Counted from the stretch's first letter, positions 1 through 7,013 are shown. The stretch: 14,665 nucleotides of DNA from Actinomycetes bacterium (GCA_023416315.1 JAEZIA010000037.1:1-14665), one strand, 5' to 3'. The notes: generated by a model from the sequence alone, not told the origin. Made by a program: numbers and translations.

Positions 1-95
1 GCGTTGTTGGCCTCTTCGGCGAGACTGATCAACCGGTAATCCTCGGCGGTGCCCTCGGCCATCGTGCGATAGGTGGCCCGTGTCTGCGTGCTCAT
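1..95 (-). CDS. Probable HD-domain protein, N-terminal fragment
   Basis: Only the first 31 complete codons are inside the window; the gene continues past the left edge. The ATG (complement of 93-95) is preceded by a good Shine-Dalgarno sequence, AAGGAAG, a few bases upstream. The visible protein begins MSTQTRATYRTMAEGTAEDY. This opening resembles that of actinobacterial HD-domain (phosphohydrolase-like) proteins as I remember them, but no HD motif is visible, so the family call is an inference. The gene is on the same strand as the SDR upstream of it. The 85-base gap carries a degenerate copy of the palindrome found between that SDR gene and its divergent TetR gene, so the gene may have its own promoter under the same repressor. 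Confidence 0.6.
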   Translation of the reverse strand, partial: MSTQTRATYRTMAEGTAEDYRLISLAEEANN

Positions 96-124
96 GACCC
101 ACTTCCTTACAACTGGTTCGAAGG

Positions 125-140
125 TCAACCTAGCGGTCAC
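125..140. promoter_or_regulatory. Degenerate third copy of the TetR-type operator
   Basis: TCAACCTAGCGGTCAC shares the block ACCNAGCGGTCA, in the same register, with the two palindromes at 927-942 and 964-977. The left arm is degraded, so it is no longer a good palindrome. It lies about 30 bases upstream of the start codon of the edge gene, where a repressor would cover a promoter. Binding is inferred. Confidence 0.4.
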
Positions 141-180
141 TCGCGTCGGCCGCCTGTCGAGAGCAGCGCCATGACGACTC

Positions 181-894
181 TCACAGGGTGAACACCTGCG
201 GTGGCCCGGCAAGCGTGGCCTTGGCCCTCAGACCTAGCGCGTCGGCGACTTCGATGTCGCCTGCTTCCAGCCCGTCGAGTGCCAGTTCGACGAGTGCGGC
301 CGGTTCAGTGACCGCGCCTTCGGGAAATTCAATCCCTGCCGAGCGGGCAAAGTCGTACAGGGTCTGGGTTCCGATGAGACCGGGCATGAGACCGACGACC
401 TGCGTTCTCTGGCCGGCCAACTCGAGGCGCACCCCGTTGGTGAGCCCCCACTCGGCCGATTTGGCTGCGGCGTAGGCGGTATTGCCGTCGACCGTGAGCC
501 ACGCGGCCGCCGACAGCACATTGACGATGGCACCGCCGCCGTTGCGTGCGAGCACCGGCGCGAATGCCCGGATGACGTTCAACGTGCCGAAGTAGTTCGA
601 CTCCATCACCCGCCGGATCACCTCCATCTCTCCGGTCACCAGGTTGCCGCCCGCGGTGTCGGCGGCGTTGTTGATCAGAACGTCGACGTCATCGGCGATC
701 TCGGCAGCCGCCCGGACGGAGTCTGGGTCGGTAATGTCCAGGCGCAGCACCTCGACCCCGGCAATGTCGACGAGCTCCGGCCGTCGCGCTGTGGCGTACA
801 CCTTGGCCCCGCGACGCAAGAGTTCGGTTGCGAACGACGTGCCGATGCCGCGATTGGAGCCGGTGACCAGAGCCGTGGCGCCTGCCAATTTCAT
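181..894 (-). CDS. Short-chain dehydrogenase/reductase (SDR)
   Basis: This is a 237-residue classical SDR, a cytoplasmic NAD(P)-dependent oxidoreductase acting on an alcohol or carbonyl. The Rossmann motif TGSNRGIG covers residues 11-18. NNAAD stands where NNAG is usual. The catalytic pair is Y141 and K145 in YAAAK, with a serine in the preceding NVLSAAA segment, and PGLIGTQT follows in the cofactor-contact region. Length is normal for the family. The ATG has a strong Shine-Dalgarno sequence, GGAGGA. The gene is divergent from a TetR gene and separated from it by 101 bases holding two operator-like palindromes, so repression by that TetR protein is likely. The substrate cannot be predicted. 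The edge gene downstream lies on the same strand. Confidence 0.93.
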   Translation of the reverse strand: MKLAGATALVTGSNRGIGTSFATELLRRGAKVYATARRPELVDIAGVEVLRLDITDPDSVRAAAEIADDVDVLINNAADTAGGNLVTGEMEVIRRVMESNYFGTLNVIRAFAPVLARNGGGAIVNVLSAAAWLTVDGNTAYAAAKSAEWGLTNGVRLELAGQRTQVVGLMPGLIGTQTLYDFARSAGIEFPEGAVTEPAALVELALDGLEAGDIEVADALGLRAKATLAGPPQVFTL

Positions 895-918
895 CTGTCC
901 TCCATGGTGCAGTGCTGA

Positions 919-924
919 ATCCTA
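919..924 (-). promoter_or_regulatory. Candidate -10 of the SDR promoter
   Basis: On the minus strand this reads TAGGAT, fitting the mycobacterial TANNNT -10 pattern. It lies 24 bases upstream of the SDR start codon and 3 bases downstream of the palindrome at 927-942, so a bound repressor would block the -35/-10 spacer. Inferred from position only. Confidence 0.4.
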
Positions 925-926
925 AG

Positions 927-942
927 ATGACCAAGCGGTCAT
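927..942. promoter_or_regulatory. TetR-type operator, perfect palindrome
   Basis: ATGACC-AAGC-GGTCAT is a perfect inverted repeat with six-base arms and a four-base spacer, lying between the divergent SDR and TetR genes. It sits just upstream of the SDR's candidate -10. TetR-family repressors usually bind palindromes of this kind next to their own gene, so it is very probably the site of the neighbouring TetR protein. Confidence 0.75.
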
Positions 943-963
943 ATTCCTACCGTAGGCAGAAGA

Positions 964-977
964 TGACCGAGCGGTCA
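964..977. promoter_or_regulatory. Second TetR-type operator
   Basis: TGACC-GAGC-GGTCA repeats the core of the palindrome at 927-942, with five-base arms. The two centres are 36 bases apart. It ends six bases before the candidate -10 hexamer TAGCAT of the TetR gene, so it covers the -35/-10 spacer. One site per divergent promoter would let one protein repress both the SDR gene and its own gene. Confidence 0.72.
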
Positions 978-983
978 ACTTGG

Positions 984-989
984 TAGCAT
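984..989 (+). promoter_or_regulatory. Candidate -10 for a leaderless TetR transcript
   Basis: TAGCAT matches TANNNT and is followed by six bases and then the GTG start codon at 996. Transcription would begin on or next to the GTG, giving a leaderless mRNA. No convincing Shine-Dalgarno sequence precedes the GTG, which fits. Confidence 0.5.
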
Positions 990-995
990 GCCAGT

Positions 996-1610
996 GTGAC
1001 GCCACCCGCTCGCGCCCTGCGTGCCGATGCCGCACGCAACCGCGAATTGCTGCTGGCCGCAGCCGAGGAAGTGTTCGCCGAGCGTGGCGTCGAGGCATCG
1101 GTCGCCGATATCGCCCGTCGCGCAGGGGTGGCCAAGGGGACAGTGTTTCGGCACTTCGCCTCCAAAGAAGACCTGATCGCCTCCCTCGTCTGTGAACATC
1201 TGGTCACCCTGACCGACGCCGCACACCGGTTGGCGGATGCGGCGGATCCCGGCGCGGCCCTGCTGGAATTCCTGACCATCGCCGCCGACCAGCGGCGCCA
1301 ACACGATCTGACCTACCTACAGACGTCCAGCGCGAACGACGCCCGGGTGATTGCCATCCGCGACGAGGTCCATTCGGGCGTGGAAAAACTCGTAGCCAAC
1401 GCCCGCGCCGCAGGCGCGATCCGCCCCGATGTCACCGGGACCGACGTCTTCCTGCTGATGTGCGCACCGGTGCACGTGATGGACGGCCTTCCGGATCCGC
1501 CACCCGACTTGTGGCGGCGTTACCTCGCGATCATCTTCGACGGCTTACGTCCCGAAGGCGCAAGCCCGTTACCGATGCCTGGGCCGGAGTTGTCCCCAGT
1601 GCGGCGGTGA
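996..1610 (+). CDS. TetR-family transcriptional repressor
   Basis: This 204-residue protein has the usual TetR layout. The N-terminal DNA-binding domain has its helix-turn-helix at about residues 36-54 (VADIARRAGVAKGTVFRHF), followed by SKEDL. A variable C-terminal ligand and dimer domain follows. The start is GTG; an ATG at 988 runs into a stop after three codons, so it cannot be used. It is divergent from the SDR gene, and the shared region carries two matching palindromes, so it probably represses the SDR gene and itself, and perhaps the HD-like gene at the left edge. The ligand is unknown. The last 91 bases overlap the antisense 3' end of the LysR gene. Confidence 0.92.
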   Translation: MTPPARALRADAARNRELLLAAAEEVFAERGVEASVADIARRAGVAKGTVFRHFASKEDLIASLVCEHLVTLTDAAHRLADAADPGAALLEFLTIAADQRRQHDLTYLQTSSANDARVIAIRDEVHSGVEKLVANARAAGAIRPDVTGTDVFLLMCAPVHVMDGLPDPPPDLWRRYLAIIFDGLRPEGASPLPMPGPELSPVRR

Positions 1611-2398
1611 AGCTGCTCGATCACCTCGACCAGGCCGAGGATGCGAGGGTCATGCGCGTCGGCAGGCCAAGCCAGCCGGACATCCGTCGCAGGCAGTCCG
1701 GTTACGGGGACGGCGACGACGTGCCCTCCGAGCCGGTCGACGGCGCTATCGCCGACGACCGCGACCAGCTGCCCGGTAGCGACCAGATCAACGAGGGCAT
1801 CCAGGCCGACCGACGGCAGATCAGCGGTGTATGCGGGCTCGTTGAGCAAGCGGGCCGACGTCACCGTGTCGCGGCCCGCCAACGGGTGGTCCGCCGGAAC
1901 AAGCGCTACCGGGCGTTCAGAAGCGACGCTGTGCGTGTGAAGGCCGGTCAGGTCACCCGCTGAACAGACCAGAGCGACGTCGGCCCGGCCGTCGCGTACC
2001 GCGCAGATTTGATCCCGTGTGAACACCAGCTCCACCGTGTCGCGGCCGAAACGGGCAAGGTAGCCGCGTACGGCCTCGCGCAGCAGGCCCGCGCCCGTCC
2101 CTGGCGGAGTCGCGATGCGCAACACGCCCTCGGCGAACTGTTGCGTCCGACGGACCGCGCGGTCGAGACAGTGCAACGTCTTGCGGGCCTCCACCGTGAA
2201 CACCCGACCTGCCGCGGTCAGCTCGACACGACGGCTGGTCCGTTCGAACAGGGGAGTGCCGAGTCGCCGCTCGAGCTGGGCGATCGCCCGCGACAGTGGA
2301 GGCGACGCGATTCCGAGATTTTCTGCGGCACGGGCGAAATGCAGCGTGTCAGCGACGGCCAAAAAGTACTCGAGTTCGCGGACCTCGATGCGTTTCAT
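1520..2398 (-). CDS. LysR-family transcriptional regulator
   Basis: This is a 292-residue LysR-type regulator. The winged helix-turn-helix is at about residues 20-47 (FARAAENLGIASPPLSRAIA, then QLERRLG), followed by the linker helix and a periplasmic-binding-like effector domain. The ATG at 2396-2398 gives the classical opening MKRIEVRELEYFLAVAD; longer starts would add about 39 residues without family character and overlap the divergent gene. The C-terminus runs about 20 residues past where LysR proteins usually end (TGDNSGPGIG to KMIAR). This tail is encoded antisense to the end of the TetR gene. By family habit it probably controls the divergent oxidoreductase 70 bases away. The inducer is unknown. 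Confidence 0.92.
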   Translation of the reverse strand: MKRIEVRELEYFLAVADTLHFARAAENLGIASPPLSRAIAQLERRLGTPLFERTSRRVELTAAGRVFTVEARKTLHCLDRAVRRTQQFAEGVLRIATPPGTGAGLLREAVRGYLARFGRDTVELVFTRDQICAVRDGRADVALVCSAGDLTGLHTHSVASERPVALVPADHPLAGRDTVTSARLLNEPAYTADLPSVGLDALVDLVATGQLVAVVGDSAVDRLGGHVVAVPVTGLPATDVRLAWPADAHDPRILGLVEVIEQLHRRTGDNSGPGIGNGLAPSGRKPSKMIAR

Positions 2399-2468
2399 AA
2401 CTCTCAGGGTAATGATTATTGCTTTTCTCGTCATCGCGCTCGACTGGCGCGCGTGCCATCCTGAACCA
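2399..2468. promoter_or_regulatory. Divergent promoter region, LysR and F420_oxidored-type genes
   Basis: These 70 bases are markedly more AT-rich than their surroundings (TAATGATTATT near 2410-2420). An imperfect inverted repeat, TAACTCTCAGGGTAA (2398-2412), abuts the LysR start and could be a LysR box. CATCCT (2457-2462) lies six bases before the plus-strand ATG and is a weak -10 candidate for a leaderless start; no Shine-Dalgarno sequence is seen there. Site assignments are tentative. Confidence 0.4.
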
Positions 2469-3227
2469 ATGCGGATCGGCATCATCGGCACCGGCAATAT
2501 CGGAGCCACCCTCACCCGTCAGCTGAGCGCGGCCGGACATCTCGTGCAAGTCGCCAACACCCGTGGACCGCAAAGCATTACCGAGCTCAGCACGCAGTCG
2601 GGATGCGTTGCGGTCGCCCTCGAGGAGATCACTGACGACGTCGACGTACTGGTCACCTGCATTCCGTTCGCCCGTATGCCAGATATCAAGTGGATCGTCG
2701 ACCGACTGGCCGATGACGTGCCCGTCGCCGACACGTCCAACTACTACCCGCAGCGGGACGCGCGCATTGTGGAGATCGATACCGGCACTCCCGAGGGGGT
2801 CTGGGTGGAGCGGCAACTCGGACGTCCGGTCGTCCGGGCTTGGAATGCGCTGGTACAGACCACGCTTGCGACCAGGTCCCGGCCGAAGGGGGACCCGGAC
2901 CGGCTGGCGGTACCTGTGGCCGGAACCGACCCGGCCGCCAAGCACACGGTGATGAGGTTGGTGGACGACAGCGGGTTCGACCCGGTCGACGCTGGAACTG
3001 TCGTCGACACCTGGCGATTGCAGATGGGGGCGCCTGCGTACTGCACCGAGCTCAACGCTGAGCAGATGCAGCGGGCCCTGGGGTTGGCCAACCACGATGC
3101 CGTTGCGACCCGCCGCGATTCAGTTCTGTCGATCATTGCGTCGTGGGAGCCAAGCGAATCGATGTTTGACGACATCGTGGCATTGAATCGGGCGGCGGCA
3201 GGATTGCATCGACTTATCGCCACGTAG
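2469..3227 (+). CDS. F420_oxidored-family NAD(P)-binding oxidoreductase
   Basis: This 252-residue protein opens with a Rossmann fold, MRIGIIGTGNIGATLTRQLS, with GTGNIG at residues 7-12, then VANTRGPQS where the cofactor's adenosine phosphate is usually recognised. This is the layout of the family that includes NADPH:F420 oxidoreductase and related dehydrogenases. The middle segment VADTSNYYPQRD and the all-helical C-terminal half also fit. Whether it uses F420 cannot be told; many relatives are annotated only as NAD(P)-binding proteins. The ATG at 2469 places the Rossmann strand at the N-terminus, and longer in-frame reading runs antisense to the LysR gene. It is divergent from LysR and probably its target. 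Confidence 0.85.
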   Translation: MRIGIIGTGNIGATLTRQLSAAGHLVQVANTRGPQSITELSTQSGCVAVALEEITDDVDVLVTCIPFARMPDIKWIVDRLADDVPVADTSNYYPQRDARIVEIDTGTPEGVWVERQLGRPVVRAWNALVQTTLATRSRPKGDPDRLAVPVAGTDPAAKHTVMRLVDDSGFDPVDAGTVVDTWRLQMGAPAYCTELNAEQMQRALGLANHDAVATRRDSVLSIIASWEPSESMFDDIVALNRAAAGLHRLIAT

Positions 3228-3233
3228 CGGCCC

Positions 3234-3248
3234 TTGCGGGGGGCGCAA
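3234..3248. terminator. Possible terminator hairpin between convergent genes
   Basis: TTGCG-GGGGG-CGCAA can form a five-base stem with a five-base loop in the 25 bases between the ends of two convergent genes. There is no T-run, so it is at most a weak intrinsic terminator. Confidence 0.3.
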
Positions 3249-3252
3249 CCAC

Positions 3253-3462
3253 TCAGGCGACGCTGCTGAGGATCGCGATGACGAGACCAACCACGGTCAG
3301 CACGCCAACCAGCGTCGCGGCGGCGATCAGCCGGCGTCGCCGGTGCTGGCGGGCGGCACCGATCGCCACCGCGATGCCGGCGAGAATCAACGCCGCATAG
3401 GCCGCGAGTCCCACGGTCAACGTCGCCGCCATTGCCGGGCTCGCCACAGTCACGTTGTGCAT
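3253..3462 (-). CDS. Small two-helix membrane protein
   Basis: This is a 69-residue protein that I do not recognise as a named family. It has two hydrophobic stretches: roughly residues 9-35 (MAATLTVGLAAYAALILAGI onward) and 46-68 (IAAATLVGVLTVVGLVIAIL onward). They are joined by a strongly basic loop, RQHRRRR, which should lie in the cytoplasm, with both ends outside. The Shine-Dalgarno sequence is weak. It lies 30 bases downstream of the alcohol dehydrogenase gene on the same strand, so it could be the last gene of that operon, but hairpin-forming sequence separates them. It is probably real, given its clear membrane pattern and its fit between neighbours. No function is proposed. Confidence 0.65.
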   Translation of the reverse strand: MHNVTVASPAMAATLTVGLAAYAALILAGIAVAIGAARQHRRRRLIAAATLVGVLTVVGLVIAILSSVA

Positions 3463-3486
3463 GCCGTGAGCCTACGGCGCGGCTCA
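3463..3486 (-). terminator. Mutually exclusive hairpins after the alcohol dehydrogenase gene
   Basis: Two overlapping stems are possible just downstream of the alcohol dehydrogenase stop: GCCGT/ACGGC (3463-3478) and TGAGCC/GGCTCA (3467-3486). They share bases, so only one can form at a time. There is no clear U-run. It may act as a weak terminator or mRNA end signal for the operon. Confidence 0.3.
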
Positions 3487-3492
3487 GGTGTA

Positions 3493-4653
3493 CTAGAACT
3501 CGATAACGCCGCGAATGTTTTTGCCGGCCCGCAGATCCCGCATTGCTTCGTTGATCTCGTCGAGCTTGTATTTCTGCGTGACGAGTTCGTCGAGCTTCAA
3601 GGAGCCGGCCTCGTACATCGACAGAAGTCTGGGCATGGCCTCGCGCGGGTTCATCTCGCCGTAGAGCACGCCCTTGAGTGTCTTGCACGAGCTGACCATG
3701 TCGCCCAGCACCAGAGGCACCATCATGTCGGTGATCTTGGCCATGCCGGTGAGTACACAGGTCCCGCCCTTGCGCAGCAACATCATGGCAACCATGATGA
3801 GGTCGGCAGGTACCACACCGGGTGTCAGAACAACTCGATCGGCCATCACGCCCCAGGTGATCTCCTTGACGAGTTCGAGCGCCGCTCCTGCGTCGACGGC
3901 GGTGTGTGTGGCGCCGAAACTCGGCGCGATCTGCCGCTTGAACTCGTTCGGGTCGATGGCGACGATATGTTTGGCACCGGCCGCCTTCGCGCCCTGTACC
4001 GCGTTCATGCCAATGCCGCCGACGCCGATGACGACGACGGTGTCACCGACCTCGGTTCCCGCGGCAACTGATCCGGAGCCGAATCCTGTTGTCACACCGC
4101 AGGACACCAAAGAAGCTGCCTCCAGCGGGATCCAATCGTGGATTTTCACCAGCGATCGTTCCGAGGCGACGACGTATTCGGAGAACGTGCCCACCTGCAT
4201 CATGGCCATCAGGTCTTCGTCGCCGAGATGACGCCGCCTGGTGTGGTCGGTGGTCATCTCCTTGCTGTAGATCTCGGCTCCGACATCGCACAGATAGGTG
4301 TGGCCGGTCACGCAGAACCGGCAACTGCCGCATGCCGGAAAGAAGGAGACGGCCACGTGATCACCGGGCTCCAGAGCGGTGACGCCAGGACCTACCTCTT
4401 CAACGACTCCCGACCCCTCGTGCCCGCCGAGCATCGGAAACCACTCGGGCACCGGCACGCCGGCCGCCCTCATCATCTCCTCCATGTCGGCGTTGGGAAC
4501 GCTGTCGCCGGTATAGAAGTGCTCGTCGGAGTGACAGACTCCCGCATAGGCCATCTTGACCAAGACCTCACCCGCCCTCGGCGGGTCGAGATCGATTTCG
4601 GTGACTTCCCAATCGATCCCGACGCCGCGAAGAACTGCCGCATTCGATTTCAT
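3493..4653 (-). CDS. NDMA-type zinc-dependent alcohol dehydrogenase
   Basis: This 386-residue medium-chain dehydrogenase belongs to the NDMA-dependent alcohol dehydrogenase group. Catalytic zinc ligands are C40 (GVCHSDEH), H78 with E79 (GGHEGSG) and C185 (SLVSCGVTTGFG). The structural zinc site is C108, C111, C114 and C122. The nucleotide motif GVGGIG is at 210-215. The long insertion PNADMEEMMRAAGVPVPEW between the first two ligands is typical of the group. In this family bound NAD is thought not to exchange freely, and electrons pass to mycofactocin, an established link from comparative genomics. The ATG follows a strong AGGGAG; a longer reading adds 24 residues overlapping the upstream gene. 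It is eight bases after the aldehyde dehydrogenase gene, so the two are co-transcribed. Confidence 0.95.
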   Translation of the reverse strand: MKSNAAVLRGVGIDWEVTEIDLDPPRAGEVLVKMAYAGVCHSDEHFYTGDSVPNADMEEMMRAAGVPVPEWFPMLGGHEGSGVVEEVGPGVTALEPGDHVAVSFFPACGSCRFCVTGHTYLCDVGAEIYSKEMTTDHTRRRHLGDEDLMAMMQVGTFSEYVVASERSLVKIHDWIPLEAASLVSCGVTTGFGSGSVAAGTEVGDTVVVIGVGGIGMNAVQGAKAAGAKHIVAIDPNEFKRQIAPSFGATHTAVDAGAALELVKEITWGVMADRVVLTPGVVPADLIMVAMMLLRKGGTCVLTGMAKITDMMVPLVLGDMVSSCKTLKGVLYGEMNPREAMPRLLSMYEAGSLKLDELVTQKYKLDEINEAMRDLRAGKNIRGVIEF

Positions 4654-4661
4654 GGTTCTCC

Positions 4662-6131
4662 CTACTGAGCCGGCCAGCCGACTGTCTTGGTCTCGGTAAA
4701 GATCTCCAGGCCCTCGATGCCGCATTGGCGGCCGATGCCGGACTGCTTGTACCCGCCGAACGGAGCGTCTGCGCCGTACCAGAGCCCTCCGTTGATGCCG
4801 AGGGTGCCGGTACGAATCCGCGCTGCGACACTCTTCGCGCGCTCGAGATCGTTGGCGAACACCACCCCCGAGAGGCCATAGATGGAGTCATTGGCGATGC
4901 GCACCGCGTCGTCGTCGGAGTCGAAGCCGATCACCGACAGCACGGGACCGAAGATCTCTTCCTGAGCGATCGTCATCTTGTTGTCGACATCGGCGAAAAC
5001 CGTCGGCTGAACGAAGAATCCTTTCGGCGTATCCTTCGGCACACCGCCACCGGTCACGAGCCGGGCGCCCTCCTGCTTGCCCTTCTCGATGTAGCCGAGT
5101 ACACGCTCCTGCTGCCGCTTGGAGACCTGGGGCCCCTGCAGCACCGAAGCATCGGTGGGGTCACCGTACTTGTTCTTCTCCATCGCGACCTTCACGATCT
5201 CGACGGCCTCCTCGTATCGGGAATTCGGGACCAGCAACCGGGTCGGCATGGCACACCCCTGGCCGGCGTGCATCGAGATGAACGCGCTGCCGGCCACCGT
5301 CGCCTTCATGTCGCCGTCGTCTTCAAGTACGAGGTACACCGACTTGCCGCCGAGTTCCAGAAACGTCGGCTTCACCGTCTCGGCAGCGGCTTTCATGATC
5401 CGCCGTCCGGTCGCCGTTGAGCCGGTGAAGGCCACCATGTCGACCAGGGGTGAGGTGGACAACACTTCGCCCACCAGATGGTCCGAGGACGTGACGATGT
5501 TGATGACGCCCGGCGGAATGTCGGTCTGCTCGGCGACGATCCGGCCGATTCGGGTCGCGTTCCACGGGGTATCCGGCGCGGGCTTGAGCACCATCGTGTT
5601 ACCCATCGCCAAGATCGGGCCGATCTTGTTCAAGATGATTTCCAGGGGAAAGTTCCACGGAGTCACCACACCAACGACACCGACCGGCTCCTTCCACACT
5701 TCGCGTGTCGCCGGGGTGCCCATACCGAACGCATCCTTATCGGGAAGTGAACGCTTCCAGGCGAACTCGCTGATCATGTCGGCGGGCCAGGAGAGCGCCT
5801 CCTTCAGCGGTACGTCGAGTTGTGGCCCGAAGGTGCTCAGCAGCGGGCACCCGACCTCGGCGATCAGTTCGCCGCGCAACTCCTCGCGTTCTTTCTCCAG
5901 TGCCGCCTGCAGTTGTCGCAGCGCCGTGGCACGCAGTTCACCGTTACGCGACCAGTCGGTGTTGTCGAAGGCGTGCCTGGCCGCAGCGACGGCGCGCTCC
6001 ATATCGGCACGGGTACCGTCCGCCGTGCCTCCGAGCACTTCTTCGGTCGCCGGGTTGATGTTGTCGAAGCGCGCACCGGTCTCCGAGTCGACGAGTTTGC
6101 CGTCGATGAGCATGCGGGATTCATGAGTCAC
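4662..6131 (-). CDS. NAD(P)-dependent aldehyde dehydrogenase
   Basis: This is a full-length 489-residue ALDH-superfamily enzyme that oxidises an aldehyde to the acid. The catalytic residues are all present: N160 in TPWNFP, E259 in LELGGKS and C293 in GQGCAMP. EEIFGPVL and the C-terminal FGGYKQSGIGR segment also fit. The start is GTG, with AAGGA about nine bases upstream, inside the end of the SDR gene. Lying between an SDR gene and an alcohol dehydrogenase gene, with gaps of 13 and 8 bases, it should take the aldehyde made by one of them. Its substrate range is unknown; many mycobacterial catabolic operons carry an enzyme of this kind. Confidence 0.96.
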   Translation of the reverse strand: MTHESRMLIDGKLVDSETGARFDNINPATEEVLGGTADGTRADMERAVAAARHAFDNTDWSRNGELRATALRQLQAALEKEREELRGELIAEVGCPLLSTFGPQLDVPLKEALSWPADMISEFAWKRSLPDKDAFGMGTPATREVWKEPVGVVGVVTPWNFPLEIILNKIGPILAMGNTMVLKPAPDTPWNATRIGRIVAEQTDIPPGVINIVTSSDHLVGEVLSTSPLVDMVAFTGSTATGRRIMKAAAETVKPTFLELGGKSVYLVLEDDGDMKATVAGSAFISMHAGQGCAMPTRLLVPNSRYEEAVEIVKVAMEKNKYGDPTDASVLQGPQVSKRQQERVLGYIEKGKQEGARLVTGGGVPKDTPKGFFVQPTVFADVDNKMTIAQEEIFGPVLSVIGFDSDDDAVRIANDSIYGLSGVVFANDLERAKSVAARIRTGTLGINGGLWYGADAPFGGYKQSGIGRQCGIEGLEIFTETKTVGWPAQ

Positions 6132-6144
6132 GTCGAGCTGTCCT

Positions 6145-6930
6145 TCACCAATTTCGGAGTTCTGCCACCGCGCCGGACGGGCGCGGAGCGAGTGTCAGGT
6201 AGGGGATGAAACTGCTTTTCCCACACACGAGTACAGAGTGCACAACCTCTGCCAGATGATTGGCGTCAACCAGACCACCCAACATCTCGCCGCGCTCCAT
6301 CCAGAGTCGGATGGCCTTTTCCATCGCCTCGGGATCCCAGTTCTTGTTGAACTCGGTCTGCGAGTCGCCCTCGCCGCCGAAGCTGTCACCGACGGCGAAG
6401 CGCGTGAAGCCGATGTTGGGATGCTCGACACGCCAGGCCTCGACGAGCTTGTCGAGAGCCGCTTTGCTCACGGCATACGCACCCAGTAGCGGCCACGGTG
6501 TGGTGTAGGAAGCGCTCAATGACGACAGATAGAGGGCCGACCCGGCGGTTGCAGCCAGATGTGGCGCCGCGGCAGCGGTAACGAGGGATGCACCGGTGAC
6601 ATTTGTCGCGAACAACTGCGCCCACTGCTCACCCGTGACCTCGGTCAGCGGGGACAGCACGCCCATACCCGTCGTGTAGACAAGACCGTCAAGACCCCCG
6701 AAGTCGTCGACGACGTCGGCTATCGCCTGCTGGCACGATTGTGAGTCCGTCACATCACACACCACGGCCGCCGCCCCGTTACCCGCCTCTTTGGCGGCGT
6801 TCTCGAGGCGATCGCGCCGGCGGGCGAGGAAGGCGACCCGCGCGCCCTTCTCGGCGAGTCCCATACCGATACAGCGACCCAGCCCCGCGGATGCACCGAC
6901 CACGGCTACGCGCAACGGGGTATCCGTCAT
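6145..6930 (-). CDS. Short-chain dehydrogenase, first gene of ALDH-ADH operon
   Basis: This is a 261-residue SDR. The nucleotide motif GASAGLG is at residues 12-18. RRRD after the second strand suggests NADP preference. The catalytic pair is Y152 and K156 in YAVSK, with a serine in SSLSAS. The usual NNAG after strand 4 is replaced by YTTGMG, which is unusual but seen in divergent SDRs. The C-terminal part has an extra acidic and tryptophan-rich region (NKNWDPEAMEKAIRLWMERG) that could shape the substrate pocket. The ATG follows a strong AAGGAGA. It heads a probable three-gene operon with the aldehyde and alcohol dehydrogenase genes. A perfect 20-base palindrome lies about 65 bases upstream. 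The substrate is unknown. Confidence 0.92.
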   Translation of the reverse strand: MTDTPLRVAVVGASAGLGRCIGMGLAEKGARVAFLARRRDRLENAAKEAGNGAAAVVCDVTDSQSCQQAIADVVDDFGGLDGLVYTTGMGVLSPLTEVTGEQWAQLFATNVTGASLVTAAAAPHLAATAGSALYLSSLSASYTTPWPLLGAYAVSKAALDKLVEAWRVEHPNIGFTRFAVGDSFGGEGDSQTEFNKNWDPEAMEKAIRLWMERGEMLGGLVDANHLAEVVHSVLVCGKSSFIPYLTLAPRPSGAVAELRNW

Positions 6931-6979
6931 GTCTCTCCTTGCGCTGGTTTGTAAACGAAGCTAACACCAATGCGGAAAT

Positions 6980-6985
6980 ACAGTA
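6980..6985 (-). promoter_or_regulatory. Candidate -10 of the SDR-ALDH-ADH operon
   Basis: On the minus strand this reads TACTGT (TANNNT), about 50 bases upstream of the SDR start. The palindrome at 6994-7013 would cover the -35 side. It lies within ATAC-A-GTAT, itself a short palindrome. Tentative. Confidence 0.35.
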
Positions 6986-6993
6986 TGCGTTAG

Positions 6994-7013
6994 ACGGAAA
7001 TCTGCATTTCCGT
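6994..7013. promoter_or_regulatory. Perfect palindromic operator upstream of dehydrogenase operon
   Basis: ACGGAAAT-CTGC-ATTTCCGT is a perfect inverted repeat with eight-base arms and a four-base spacer. An extra half-site, CGGAAAT, lies 22 bases (about two helical turns) away at 6973-6979. It sits between the end of the TetR gene and the start of the SDR gene, where that TetR protein could repress the operon. A degenerate copy is found at 7916-7933. Confidence 0.7.

Noticed and set aside
2115..2468. Long upstream extension of the F420_oxidored-type gene.
   Set aside because: It runs antisense to the LysR coding sequence, and the Rossmann motif begins right at the ATG at 2469.
2399..2515. 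Longer LysR reading frame starting near 2515.
   Set aside because: The added residues lack family character and overlap the start of the divergent oxidoreductase; the ATG at 2398 gives the normal LysR N-terminus.
5119..6126. A 335-codon plus-strand open frame opposite the aldehyde dehydrogenase.
   Set aside because: Long antisense open frames are common in high-GC DNA; its translation is Ser/Arg-rich with no domain, and the opposite strand encodes a complete enzyme.
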